A DNA stretch of 64,000 nucleotides. Origin: Bog-532 sp965277615 (GTDB taxonomy: Bacteria > Actinomycetota > Actinomycetes > Streptosporangiales > Streptosporangiaceae). The notes beneath the pieces are model-generated. The model saw only the letters and a list, made by a program, of their open reading frames with translations, had not been told where the DNA came from and made no database searches. The stretch is taken from positions 2,480,001 to 2,544,000 of the forward strand of contig CBDIDG010000005.1 of the NCBI GenBank assembly GCA_965277615.1, read 5' to 3'. Each line of letters starts with the position of its first letter. The stretch's first letter is position 1. This document shows positions 41,430 through 51,648 of the stretch, piece after piece. The position numbers and the translations under genes are program-made.

Positions 41430-41564
41430 GTGACTCGCGGGTCCTCGTCGTCATCTCCGGCTCCCGCCGCTGGATTGATGTGCCCTGCGGCATGCGTGCG
41501 CTGGATCGGCCGTGCCTGCGTGTTAACGCGGTTCGGATTCAGTGGCACCTGCGTGGCCACCCAC

Positions 41565-41768
41565 GTCCGGCACGAATCAGCATTATGAGCAGTTCGAATG
41601 AGCCGACGAGCGCCAGGGCGGCCCAGGCGCTGACCAGCGCACCGGCCATGGCCCACGCCGTGGGCCAGGTTGGCGCCGACCGTGGCCACGATCCCCGAGC
41701 CCAGGCTCCAGGCGGCCAGCCGTGGTACCGGCTGGGCGCGGCGGCTAGCGTCCAGTACCACCATGGGG
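41565..41768 (-). pseudogene. DUF2637 fragment (AICE remnant)
   Basis: The frame from 41764 reads 'MVVLDASRRAQPVPRLAAWSLGSGIVATVGANLAHGVGHG', nearly the same as the third and fourth helices of the DUF2637 gene at 29833. It then changes frame, with 'WAALALVGSFELL' recoverable in another frame. Both ends are truncated. A second degraded DUF2637 copy inside the 33.5-62.7 kb interval shows that more than one related element has been here. Confidence 0.75.
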
Positions 41769-41949
41769 TCTTCCGTTCATCCTGGCCCTTGGGGTCGTCG
41801 GCACGATCCGCACGCTCGGCGCGGCGGTTCCCATAGATCGTTCCTCTCGCGGGACGGTCAGTGTCCGCACCGGTGCAGCCGTCATAGCCGCCGCAGATTA
41901 AATCGGGCGGGACCGGGTAATTGAGCGGCCTAGCGAAGGACTGAATTCA

Positions 41950-42198
41950 TTGGCTGATAAGGACCGGGAAAGCACTGAAATGCCCCCTCGCCCGGCGCCT
42001 GTCACCCCGTCCGAGGGGACGGAGCGGCCGGACGGTCTGGCGTTCAACGTCGAGGAAGGCGCCGATCTGCCAGGAGTGCCGACAGGCGACCAGCATCCCA
42101 GGAACACCAGTACCGTGCCTGCCCATGAGAGCGGGGCCGGCGTCGGGTTGGAAGTCCCCGGGGATGAGACGGTAGCTGGGGACCGGCCAGAGAATTAG
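41950..42198 (+). CDS. Possible small hydrophilic protein
   Basis: An 82-codon frame from TTG: 'MADKDRESTEMPPRPAPVTPSEG', Pro/Glu/Asp/Gly-rich and probably disordered, ending 'GDETVAGDRPEN'. There is no clear ribosome site. It could be a real small acidic protein or a chance frame. Confidence 0.3.
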   Translation: MADKDRESTEMPPRPAPVTPSEGTERPDGLAFNVEEGADLPGVPTGDQHPRNTSTVPAHESGAGVGLEVPGDETVAGDRPEN

Positions 42199-42323
42199 TA
42201 TCGGCCGGTTCAGGTCCGACTTGCGGTAATGATGCCTGGCGCTGGAGAACCCGATGGGTGCGCGAAACTCATACTCGCTGTCTTCCCTAGCGGGCATAGC
42301 CGATACTCGGCCTTAGCTAATAG

Positions 42324-43331
42324 TTAGGAAGGCGTGCTACTTTCCCGCGCGATCAGGTCATAGCTGACACGCACGTTGCGTGGTTTCACCTGCGGAGCTT
42401 CTAGCCGCTGGATCAGCATTTCCACTGCTATTTCCGCGATCCTGGCTTTGTCCGGCCGGATGGAGGTGAGCGACGGCGTGGCGAACCCGGCCTCCTCAAT
42501 ATCGTCGAAGCCGACGACGCAGACGTCGGAGGGCACCCGCACACCCTGCTCGTAGCATTCGCGGAGCACGCCGAGGGCGAGTTCGTCATTGAAGCAGAAC
42601 ACGCCGTCTGGCGGGTCGGGCCGGCTGAGCAGCGAGCGCGCCGCGGCGGCCCCGCTCGCCCGCTTGTAGTCCGGGGTGCGGGCGTACAAACCTTCGGCAG
42701 GCAGGGCGGCCGCATTCAGTTCCTGCCGGTAGCCCTTGAGCCGGAGCCGGGAGGTCGCATCCGACACACTGGCGCTGCCGCCCATCGCGGCGATCTGGCG
42801 GCAGCCAGCGTCGATGAGATGCCGGACAGCCGCACGAGCCGCCTGCACGTTGTCGATGCCGACGTGGTCGAATGCGCTGTTGGCGGTTCGCTCACCGAGC
42901 AGCACCACCGGCGTGCTCGGCGCCAGGCCGGCCAGGTCACGGCCGCGCAGGCCCTGTGAACTGAGCAGCACGCCATCCACCCAGCTCGACTGAGTGGCCA
43001 CGTCCAGCAGCTCGCGCTCGCGGTCGGGGGCGCCTCCCGTCTCGTCGATCATGACGGTGCAGCCTCGTTCACTGGCCCGCTCGACGACCTCGTGTGCGAG
43101 TTCGCTGAAGTAGGTAACGGCAATCTCGGGTACCAGCAGGGTGATGATTCCGGTACGGCCCTGCCGCAAGCTGCGGGCCAGCAAATTAGGCCGGTAATTC
43201 AGCTCACTCAGCGCCGCTTCCACCTTGACCCGCATCGCGGGTGAAATGTGGGGAAAGCCGTTGACCACATTGGACACCGTGCGCGGCGATACCCCGGCGT
43301 GCCGGGCGACATCACGCAAGGTCACAGCCAC
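42324..43331 (-). CDS. LacI-family transcriptional regulator
   Basis: A 335-residue repressor. The N-terminal helix-turn-helix 'TLRDVARHAGVSPRTVSNVVNGFPHISPAMRVKVEAAL' and hinge helix 'PNLLARSLRQGRTG' are followed by the periplasmic-binding-protein-like sugar domain with 'GVLLSSQGL', 'HVGIDNVQAARAAVRHLIDAGCRQIA' and 'DVCVVGFDDIEEAGFATPSLTSI'. It lies 13 bases after the glycosidase gene on the same strand, so it is in its operon. The three identical palindromes in the divergent promoter are the expected binding sites. Confidence 0.93.
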   Translation of the reverse strand: MAVTLRDVARHAGVSPRTVSNVVNGFPHISPAMRVKVEAALSELNYRPNLLARSLRQGRTGIITLLVPEIAVTYFSELAHEVVERASERGCTVMIDETGGAPDRERELLDVATQSSWVDGVLLSSQGLRGRDLAGLAPSTPVVLLGERTANSAFDHVGIDNVQAARAAVRHLIDAGCRQIAAMGGSASVSDATSRLRLKGYRQELNAAALPAEGLYARTPDYKRASGAAAARSLLSRPDPPDGVFCFNDELALGVLRECYEQGVRVPSDVCVVGFDDIEEAGFATPSLTSIRPDKARIAEIAVEMLIQRLEAPQVKPRNVRVSYDLIARESSTPS

Positions 43332-43343
43332 GTGGCTATGTTC

Positions 43344-45281
<1,938 letters not shown>

Positions 45282-45287
<6 letters not shown>

Positions 45288-45295
45288 CGATGCAA
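45282..45295. promoter_or_regulatory. LacI-type operator O1 (overlaps glycosidase start)
   Basis: TTGCATCGATGCAA, a perfect 14-bp palindrome with central CG, the usual form of a LacI-family site. It covers the proposed ATG of the glycosidase gene, so binding would block its expression directly. Confidence 0.8.
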
Positions 45296-45330
45296 CATAA
45301 ACCGTGTTTGTTTCGGCTAAGGCGCAGTTC

Positions 45331-45360
45331 AGGTGTCCTTGCATCGATGCAAGGACACCT
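45331..45360. promoter_or_regulatory. LacI-type operator O2 within a 30-bp perfect palindrome
   Basis: The core TTGCATCGATGCAA (45339-45352) is extended on both sides by AGGTGTCC/GGACACCT to give a perfect 30-bp palindrome. It lies between the divergent glycosidase and transporter genes. It could also form a hairpin in either transcript. Confidence 0.85.
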
Positions 45361-45361
45361 C

Positions 45362-45375
45362 TTGCATCGATGCAA
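45362..45375. promoter_or_regulatory. LacI-type operator O3
   Basis: A third exact copy of TTGCATCGATGCAA, centred 23 bp from O2 and 80 bp from O1, on the transporter side. AT-rich TTTTATG follows and may be part of its promoter. Confidence 0.8.
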
Positions 45376-45439
45376 ATTTTATGCGACAGTCGCGCTGTAA
45401 CTCACCTCACAAAGCCGTCAGGTTAGGAGCGCAGATCGC

Positions 45440-46789
45440 ATGAGCGGACCTATATCCCGCCGCCAGTTCCTGGCCGCGGGTGGGGGACTGACCCTCGCCG
45501 GGCTGATCTCGGCCTGCGCCTCGCCGGTGCTGACGAGTACCACCGGAGGCCAGCCCGCCACGGCCGACGTCATCTACTGGAACCTGTTCGGCGGCGGCGA
45601 CGGGGCCAACATGACGCTGATGTTGGACGCGTTCCAGAAAGCGAGCCACCTGTCGGTCGAGTCGACGCTGCTGTCCTGGGGTAATCCCTACTACACCAAG
45701 CTGGCGCTCGCGGCATCGAGCGGCCGGCCGCCGGACGTGGCGATTTCGCACCTGTCCCGGCTCCCGCTGCTGGCCGAAGCCGGACTGCTGCAGCCGGTCG
45801 AGGACGCGGGCATCGCCGCCAGTGGGATCACCAAGGACAAGTTCACCCCCGCGGCCTGGGCCAAAGCCACCATCCAGGAGACGGTGTACGCGGTGCCGCT
45901 GGACACCCATCCTTTCGTGATGTTTTACAACGTGGACCTGGCCCGGAAGGCGGGCCTGCTGAACGTGGCAGGCGACAAGCTCAAGCCGATCAAGGGCCGG
46001 GACGACTTCACCGATGCCCTCAAGGCGATGAAAGAGGCCAGTGGGCAGTATGGCGCGATTTCAGCCAATACCGCCGACCCGGCCACCACCTGGCGATGGT
46101 TCATGACGTTGTACTCGGGCCTGGCCGGGCCGATCGTCTCCGATCAGGGCACCAGGGTGACAATTGATGCGGCCGCGCTGGAGGAAACGTTCGCCTTCAT
46201 GCAGAGCCTTACCGGCCCGCTCGGCCTCATGCCGGGGAACGCCGCTGACGCGACGGTGACCACGCTGTTCAGTGAGGGCAAAGCTGGCTTCCTGTTCGAC
46301 GGCGAGTGGCAGATCCCGACCTATCGCGGCGTCAAGCTGCCTGACGGCAAACCGCTCACCTTCAACGTCGTGCCGTTCCCGCCCATCCTCGGGGCCAAGC
46401 AGGTCGCTTACGCCGACTCCCACTCGCTGGTCATTCCCAAGAACCCGGGGCGCTCCCCGCAGCGGACGGCGGACGCGGTCGCCTTCATCAAGGGTCTGCT
46501 GGATCGCAGCTACATCTGGGCTCACGGCGGGCACATTCCGGCGTGGCGGCCGGTCCAGACCAGCAAGGCATTCCTTGACCAGAAGCCGCAGAGTAACTAC
46601 ATCCAGGCCGCCCTCGATGCTGTGTATGACCCACCCGGCTGGTACACCGGCGCGGGCTCGGACTTCCAGAACGCCATGGGCGGGGTGATCACCGAGGTCC
46701 TCGGCGGGGCCATCAGCCCGCGCAGCGGCGTCAGCGCGATGACCGCCAGCCTGAAGACGTTCTCGACCGCCATTCCCCCGGTGCGTTAG
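45440..46789 (+). CDS. ABC transporter sugar-binding lipoprotein
   Basis: A 449-residue extracellular solute-binding protein. The N-terminus has a twin-arginine-like 'SRRQFLAAGGGL' and a lipobox 'LISAC', so it is exported and lipid-anchored. The body matches carbohydrate-binding proteins of the MalE class: 'VIYWNLFGGGDGANMTLML' at the start and 'LFSEGKAGFLFDGEWQIPTY' near residue 275. It heads the operon with two permease genes. It probably delivers an oligosaccharide substrate of the divergent GH2 enzyme. No ATPase gene follows, so a shared MsiK-type ATPase elsewhere is likely (inference). Confidence 0.92.
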   Translation: MSGPISRRQFLAAGGGLTLAGLISACASPVLTSTTGGQPATADVIYWNLFGGGDGANMTLMLDAFQKASHLSVESTLLSWGNPYYTKLALAASSGRPPDVAISHLSRLPLLAEAGLLQPVEDAGIAASGITKDKFTPAAWAKATIQETVYAVPLDTHPFVMFYNVDLARKAGLLNVAGDKLKPIKGRDDFTDALKAMKEASGQYGAISANTADPATTWRWFMTLYSGLAGPIVSDQGTRVTIDAAALEETFAFMQSLTGPLGLMPGNAADATVTTLFSEGKAGFLFDGEWQIPTYRGVKLPDGKPLTFNVVPFPPILGAKQVAYADSHSLVIPKNPGRSPQRTADAVAFIKGLLDRSYIWAHGGHIPAWRPVQTSKAFLDQKPQSNYIQAALDAVYDPPGWYTGAGSDFQNAMGGVITEVLGGAISPRSGVSAMTASLKTFSTAIPPVR

Positions 46790-46804
46790 GAACAGGAGAC
46801 CTCC

Positions 46805-47752
46805 ATGACCACGACCGCGGCCGCCCCGACCGTACCCGCAGTCAGGACGCGGACCATCAGAGTCAGGCGGCCGGCTGGCAGCGACAACCGAGCCGGCTGG
46901 CTGTTCGCCACACCATTCCTCGTCCTCTACATTCTGTTCCTGATCGGGCCGGTCATCATCGGGCTGGTGATCAGCCTGTTCAACACGGCCACCGTGAAAT
47001 CCGGCCTTGGTCACTGGGTCGGCGGATCGAACTATGCCGACGTCTTCAAGGACGCCGCTTTCTGGCAGTCGATGTGGCATTCAGTCCTGTTCACGCTGCT
47101 GACCACGCCCCCGCTGATCATCCTTCCGCTTCTGTTTGCCGTCTTTGCCGCCCGGATCTCCCGCAACCGGTGGTTCTTCCGGCTGGCGTTCTTCGCCCCC
47201 TACGTTGTGCCGTCCTCGGTGGTCTGCCTCATCTTCGCCTTCATGTACACGCCGCAGACCGGCCTCATCAGCAAGCTGTTCAGCGGGGTTGGTCTGTCCG
47301 CGCCGAATTTCCTCGGCAGCACCGGCGGCGCCTGGCTGGCCGTCACCCTGCTGACGGTGTAGTGGACGTTCGGTTTCAACTTCATCTTGTACACCGCGGC
47401 CCTCCAGGACATCCCCGAGGAAACCTACGAAGCCGCGTCCATCGACGGGGCGAGCCCGTGGCAGCAGATCCGGTCCATCACGATCCCGTTGCTGGGGCCC
47501 ACCACCAGCCTGGTTCTGATCCTGCAGGTCCTGGCCTCGCTCAAGGTGTTCGACCAGATCTACATCCTGCTGTACGGCGGCCCCAATGAGTCCACCCGGC
47601 CGGTCATCGAATACATCTACGACACCGGATTCACCTCCTACCGAGGTGGCTACGCTGCCGCGGCGACGATGGTGTACTTCGTGATCCTCGTCGTCATCTC
47701 GGCCGGCTGGGCGCTCGTCCGCCGTCGCCGTAACCAGACTGCGAATGCGTGA
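46805..47752 (+). pseudogene. ABC sugar permease (MalF/UgpA type) with in-frame amber codon
   Basis: The frame encodes a 315-residue permease, 'GWLFATPFLVLYILFLIGPVIIGL' at the start, six helices, and the EAA loop 'ETYEAASIDGASPWQQIRSITIPLLGP'. A TAG at 47360-47362 replaces what is normally a Trp in 'TV-WTFGFNFILYTAALQDIPE'; the same frame continues intact to 47752. The truncated product (185 residues) would lack the EAA loop that contacts the ATPase. A single TGG to TAG change is enough. Either the transporter is inactive, the codon is suppressed, or it is a sequencing error. Confidence 0.9.
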
Positions 47753-47768
47753 AGGGACGGCCGCCACC

Positions 47769-48647
47769 ATGACCGCAACCGCGCTGCCCGCGCCTAAGGG
47801 CACCCGCCGGGCCAATTCCAGCGCGAACCCCAGAATCAAGGCCTTCAACCGGCTCGCCGCGACCTGCCTGATCTTGTTCGCCCTGATCTGGCTGGTTCCC
47901 TTTGTGTGGGCCCTGATCACCTCGCTGCGGCCCGACAGCGAGATCACGGCGAACCCCGTTTCGATCTGGTCCAATCACTGGACCCTGCACGCGTACTCCA
48001 GCACCGTGACCACCAACCCGATCGGCTGGTGGTACCTGAACAGCTTCATCATCTCGACGCTGTCGGTGATCTTCACCCTGGTCGTGTGCTCCATGATCGG
48101 CTTCGGGCTGGCGCATCTGAACTTCCGCGGCAAATCGGTCGTCTTCGCCGTGATCCTGGCCGGGCTCATGCTGCCCACTGAGGCCCTGGTCCTGCCGCAG
48201 TTCATGGAGTTCCGGACCATCCACCTGCTGGGCACGTACTGGGCGCTGATTCTGCCGGCTCTCGCTGCCCCGGTGGCCGTCTTTGTCTTTCATGCCTTCC
48301 TGAAGCAGATCCCGGTCTCGCTCATCGAAGCGGCCCGGCTGGACGGCGCGGGCTGGTGGCGGGTGTACTACCAGGTCTGCATGCCCCTGTGCCGACCGGC
48401 TATTTCGGCGGTTGCGATCCTCACCTTCATCACGACCTGGAACGCCTTCCTGTGGCCGCTTCTGGTGCTCACCCAGACGAAATCACAGACAATCACGGTC
48501 GGACTGAGCAATCTGATCGGTGGTTCGGCGATCCAGTACGCCGAGACGATGGCCTCATCGGTGCTGGGCTTCCTGCCGCTGCTCGCAGTATTCCTGATCC
48601 TGCAGCGCCAGATCGTCCAGGGCGTCGCCAACACAGGGATCAAGTAG
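47769..48647 (+). CDS. ABC sugar permease (MalG/UgpE type)
   Basis: A 292-residue inner-membrane permease with six helices. 'ATCLILFALIWLVPFVWALITSLRP' is the first, 'NSFIISTLSVIFTLVVCSMIGFGLAHL' begins the core, and the EAA loop is 'SLIEAARLDGAGWWRVYYQVCMPLCRP'. An in-frame ATG eight codons earlier (47745) overlaps the preceding stop and is an alternative start. It forms the transport channel with the preceding permease, which carries a stop codon, so the complex may not assemble. Confidence 0.92.
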   Translation: MTATALPAPKGTRRANSSANPRIKAFNRLAATCLILFALIWLVPFVWALITSLRPDSEITANPVSIWSNHWTLHAYSSTVTTNPIGWWYLNSFIISTLSVIFTLVVCSMIGFGLAHLNFRGKSVVFAVILAGLMLPTEALVLPQFMEFRTIHLLGTYWALILPALAAPVAVFVFHAFLKQIPVSLIEAARLDGAGWWRVYYQVCMPLCRPAISAVAILTFITTWNAFLWPLLVLTQTKSQTITVGLSNLIGGSAIQYAETMASSVLGFLPLLAVFLILQRQIVQGVANTGIK

Positions 48648-48672
48648 CCGGACCGACAGGGCTGATCGTGGC

Positions 48673-49170
48673 TCAGTGATGGATAACTAGCGCTATTACC
48701 GTCAATGTCGTCCAGACCAGTGCGAACAGGCCTGGTGCGGCGCGGAAGAAAAGCATGCTGCGCCATTGATCTGGCCCGGCACGGCGGTCACCTGGTCCGC
48801 GCACGGCCAGCCCCCACATCGTTGCTGAGAGCGCCGGATTTCGCTCTACGAGGTCAAGCTGGCGCGCATTCCACCTCAGGATGAGATCGGCCGTGGCCTG
48901 GATACCCGGCCAGGCCAGCAGGGCGAGCAGCAGACCAAGGACTGACAAGATCGGCGACACTATGGCGGAGAACCTCGCACCCCACGCTGTGCCGTTGCTC
49001 ATGGCGGCTGTGAATGCGATCGTCAGGAAAGCTTCGGCTCCGACCAGCGCGTTCACCCGTTCATGCAGCAGTCCGATCTCGAAACGAGTCTCCTCCCGGA
49101 TAAAGGCCAGCTGATTTCTGCTGTCCGCCGACCCGCTGCTGTCCGGTTTTTTACTCGTGTGGTTGTCCAT
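48673..49170 (-). CDS. Membrane protein of unknown function
   Basis: A 165-residue protein: hydrophilic, charged N-terminus (~residues 1-40, helical 'REETRFEIGLLHERVNALVG'), two hydrophobic segments at ~43-90 ('FLTIAFTAAMS', 'ILSVLGLLLALLAWPGI') and a C-terminal helix 'APGLFALVWTTLTVIALVIHH'. It converges on the ABC operon. No family was recognised. Confidence 0.55.
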   Translation of the reverse strand: MDNHTSKKPDSSGSADSRNQLAFIREETRFEIGLLHERVNALVGAEAFLTIAFTAAMSNGTAWGARFSAIVSPILSVLGLLLALLAWPGIQATADLILRWNARQLDLVERNPALSATMWGLAVRGPGDRRAGPDQWRSMLFFRAAPGLFALVWTTLTVIALVIHH

Positions 49171-49238
49171 GACTGCTCAGTGTGCCGATGCGGTCCCCGG
49201 CTCGTCATGCCGGGAAAACCAGTTTTCGACGGATAAGG

Positions 49239-49320
49239 CTAGCCACGGCCGTCGGCCGTGGCGTGCTCGCTGTACCCCGCGGCGGCGATCACGTGGCCCT
49301 CGTGCTCGGCGCACGTTAGT
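49239..49320 (-). pseudogene. Fragment of the small AICE-associated protein
   Basis: The minus frame reads 'CAEHEGHVIAAAGYSEHATADGRG', matching 'TAEHDGQVVATARY...' of the genes at 30421 and 62288. Only about 25 residues remain. Confidence 0.5.
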
Positions 49321-49337
49321 GAATGTTTGATGTATCG

Positions 49338-49502
49338 GCCGTGGTGATACTGGCTGGGGCGGTTCACTCCTGGGGAAATCTGTCGGTTCTGCTCCGCGAC
49401 CCCGATGGGGCGCTGATCAACCTCTACACCCCGATGACGGCACAGGCGCGGCAGCTGCAGGAGCGGCGGCAGCCGCAGATGCTGCCGCACCCAAACTCAT
49501 AG
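49338..49502 (+). pseudogene. VOC-family (glyoxalase fold) C-terminal fragment
   Basis: The frame reads 'AVHSWGNLSVLLRDPDGALINLYTP' then 'ARQLQERRQPQMLPHPNS' and stop. This is the last beta-alpha-beta module of vicinal-oxygen-chelate proteins, where 'G--s-lfrDPDGnliNfftP' is standard. The N-terminal module is missing. Confidence 0.6.
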
Positions 49503-49608
49503 CCGCTCCAACCGATCAGTAAGTGGGGGTTTGAAACGCTGGGCGGGCTGGGCGCTGGTGCGTGTCGTGGCGCCGGGTATGCGAGCGCGGGTCCCATGAT
49601 CCTGATCT

Positions 49609-49854
49609 GTGACCATCAAGAAACAGGGGGGCCGCCTGTGCCCGGCCTACGCATGGCCCGGCCAGGAAGGTGGACGTCATCCCTCCGATCTGGCCGATGG
49701 CAAATGGGCGGTGATCGGGCCGCTGCTGTGGAGGTTCTCGGTCATGCACCGACTGTCGGACAACGACTTCGGCGTGACCCGCAAGGACTCGACCAAGGCC
49801 GGGAAGTACCGGCCGGGGTATGCAGAGGTGCTGCGGCTGGTCACCACGCTCTAG
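49609..49854 (+). pseudogene. IS5-type transposase N-terminal fragment in a chimeric frame
   Basis: Within an 81-codon frame the segment 'RHPSDLADGKWAVIGPLL' matches the conserved N-terminus of IS5-type transposases ('YPSDLtD-eWavi-PLL'). Sequence on both sides is unrelated, so it is a junction product of deletions. Not a functional gene. Confidence 0.5.
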
Positions 49855-49874
49855 CTTGCTCGGAGCCTGGCCGG

Positions 49875-50732
49875 TCAGCGAGCCTGGGCCGGAATTGAAG
49901 CGGACATGTCCTGGGAGCCGAGGACGCTCAGCAGGCGCAGCTTGTCCGCCGCCTCGCTGCCGGGTGCAGCCGTGAAGACGATGATGCGCAGGTCGGCGCC
50001 GTGCACCGTCAGCACGTCGCAGTCGAGTTCGAGTTCGCCGGCATCGGGGTGATCGATGGTCTTGCGCTCGTGGCCATGGTGCGCGATGGCGGAAAGCTCC
50101 CACAGGTGAGCGAACGCCGGGCTTGATCTCCGCAGTGCGGTGATCATGTCCGAAAGGTCCCGGTCCGCTGGGTAGCGGGAGGCTACGTCGCGCAGATCGG
50201 CGACGAGCGATGCCCGGTGGTCGTCCGGGAAAGGGTGCCGTACGCGTCCGGGGCCGTCGTTGAAGATTCGCCACACGATGTTCGCCGGGCGGCCCGCTCG
50301 GCCGCGCACGTCGCCGGTCAGCGCCGTCCACAGGTCGTTCTGCTCAAGACGTGTCCAGGACGCGTCGAAGACGGCGACCGGGGTGCCGGCGAGGCGGTCG
50401 AGCAGGCGCTGCACGCTGGGGCCGATGTGCTGTGGCACGAGTCCGCTCAGCTCGGCCGCATGCCCAGCCAGGCGGCAGGCCAGTTCGTACTCTACGTCGG
50501 AAAGGCGCAGCGCCCGCGAGATGGCGCGCAGGACGCCCGCGCTGGGGTGGGCCCGGCCCTGTTCGAGCCGTTTGACGTAGTCCGGTGACACCCCTGCGAG
50601 CCAGGCGACCTCCTCGCGCCGCAACCCGGGTGTCTTCCGCGAGCCCCGCGCAAAAGGAGAGCCGACCTCTTCCGGCTGGACACGGGCACGCCACGAGCGC
50701 AGCAGCGCCGCCAGGTCGGGTGTTTGGCTCAT
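49875..50732 (-). CDS. XRE-family regulator with MmyB-like ligand domain
   Basis: A 285-residue regulator. Residues ~8-80 form an XRE helix-turn-helix: 'KTPGLRREEVAWLAGVSPDYVKRLEQGRAHPSAGVLRAISRAL'. The rest is the MmyB-like PAS-fold ligand domain with 'NIVWRIFNDGPGRV', 'ADLRDVASRYPADRDLSDMITALR' and 'IDHPDAGELELDCDVLTVHGADLRIIVFTAAPGS'. The ATG at 50732 gives the right N-terminus. It diverges from an SDR gene with 132 bases between, a pairing common in actinomycetes in which the regulator controls the dehydrogenase. Confidence 0.92.
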   Translation of the reverse strand: MSQTPDLAALLRSWRARVQPEEVGSPFARGSRKTPGLRREEVAWLAGVSPDYVKRLEQGRAHPSAGVLRAISRALRLSDVEYELACRLAGHAAELSGLVPQHIGPSVQRLLDRLAGTPVAVFDASWTRLEQNDLWTALTGDVRGRAGRPANIVWRIFNDGPGRVRHPFPDDHRASLVADLRDVASRYPADRDLSDMITALRRSSPAFAHLWELSAIAHHGHERKTIDHPDAGELELDCDVLTVHGADLRIIVFTAAPGSEAADKLRLLSVLGSQDMSASIPAQAR

Positions 50733-50763
50733 GACTGCATTGTCAACTCCGCCGATCGCAACT

Positions 50764-50786
50764 GGGTGGCCCGGACTGTGCCACCC
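50764..50786. promoter_or_regulatory. Inverted-repeat operator candidate between XRE regulator and SDR
   Basis: GGGTGGC (50764-50770) and GCCACCC (50780-50786) are perfect inverted halves, 9 bases apart. A further GGGCCACCC lies at ~50827. Position in the divergent promoter suggests the regulator's site (inference). Confidence 0.5.
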
Positions 50787-50864
50787 TGGCCGCGTCAGCC
50801 GTTCGGCGGCTCGGGGGACAGACTGGGCCACCCGATATCGCTGATTGCGCAGCAGACTCCGAGT

Positions 50865-51593
50865 GTGACTGAAACACAGCAGGAAACGAACCCGACGCCC
50901 GCTCTGGTGGCGCTGGTGACCGGGGCCAACAAGGGCATCGGCTTGGAAACGGTGCGGCGGCTGGCCGGGGCGGGCTACCGCGTCTACCTCACCGCCCGCA
51001 ACCCCGAGCTCGGACAGCCCGCTGCGAGCACCGTCCGCGCGTCCTTCCTCCAGATGGACGTGACCTCCGATGAGTCCGTCCGCCACGCCGCGGAGGTCGT
51101 CGAGCAGGCCGACGGGCACCTGGACGTGCTGGTCAACAACGCCGGCATCACCGGTCCGCTCCGCGACGTCCACGACTACGTCGCGGACGACATTGCAACC
51201 GTCCTGATGACCAACGTCGTCGGGTACGTCCGCGTCATCCACGCATTCTTGCCGCTGCTCGAACGCGCCCGGGACCCCCGCATCGTCAACGTCAGCAGCG
51301 GACTAGGCTCCTTCGGCCTCTTCCACGACGAGAGCCGGATCGAATCCCGCGCAGGCACCCCGCTCTACGGCGCAGCCAAGGCAGCGATCAACATGCTCAC
51401 CGCCCGGTACGCCAAGCTCCTGCCCGGCATCCGCATCAACGTCGCCGACCCCGGCATGACCGCCACCGACCTCAGCGGCGGACACGGCCACTCGGTCCGC
51501 GACGGGACAGACGCCATCATCGCCTACGCCCTCGCCGCACCAGGGGGTCCGGCCGGAACCTTCCGTGACCGCGACGGCGACCTTCCCTGGTAA
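50865..51593 (+). CDS. Short-chain dehydrogenase/reductase
   Basis: A 242-residue classical SDR: cofactor loop 'LVTGANKGIGLETVRRL', 'LVNNAGITGP', catalytic Ser in 'IVNVSSGLGSFG', and 'YGAAKAAINML' (YxxxK). The GTG at 50865 is used because the upstream frame overlaps the regulator's promoter; no strong ribosome site is present, so a leaderless message is possible. It is similar in motif pattern to the SDR at 20359. It is followed 55 bases later by an NmrA-like gene and likely co-expressed with it under the divergent XRE regulator. Confidence 0.88.
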   Translation: MTETQQETNPTPALVALVTGANKGIGLETVRRLAGAGYRVYLTARNPELGQPAASTVRASFLQMDVTSDESVRHAAEVVEQADGHLDVLVNNAGITGPLRDVHDYVADDIATVLMTNVVGYVRVIHAFLPLLERARDPRIVNVSSGLGSFGLFHDESRIESRAGTPLYGAAKAAINMLTARYAKLLPGIRINVADPGMTATDLSGGHGHSVRDGTDAIIAYALAAPGGPAGTFRDRDGDLPW

Positions 51594-51648
51594 CCCGCCC
51601 CTCCCTGCCAGACCCGGTGACACCCCATTGATCGCGAAAGGATCCACC

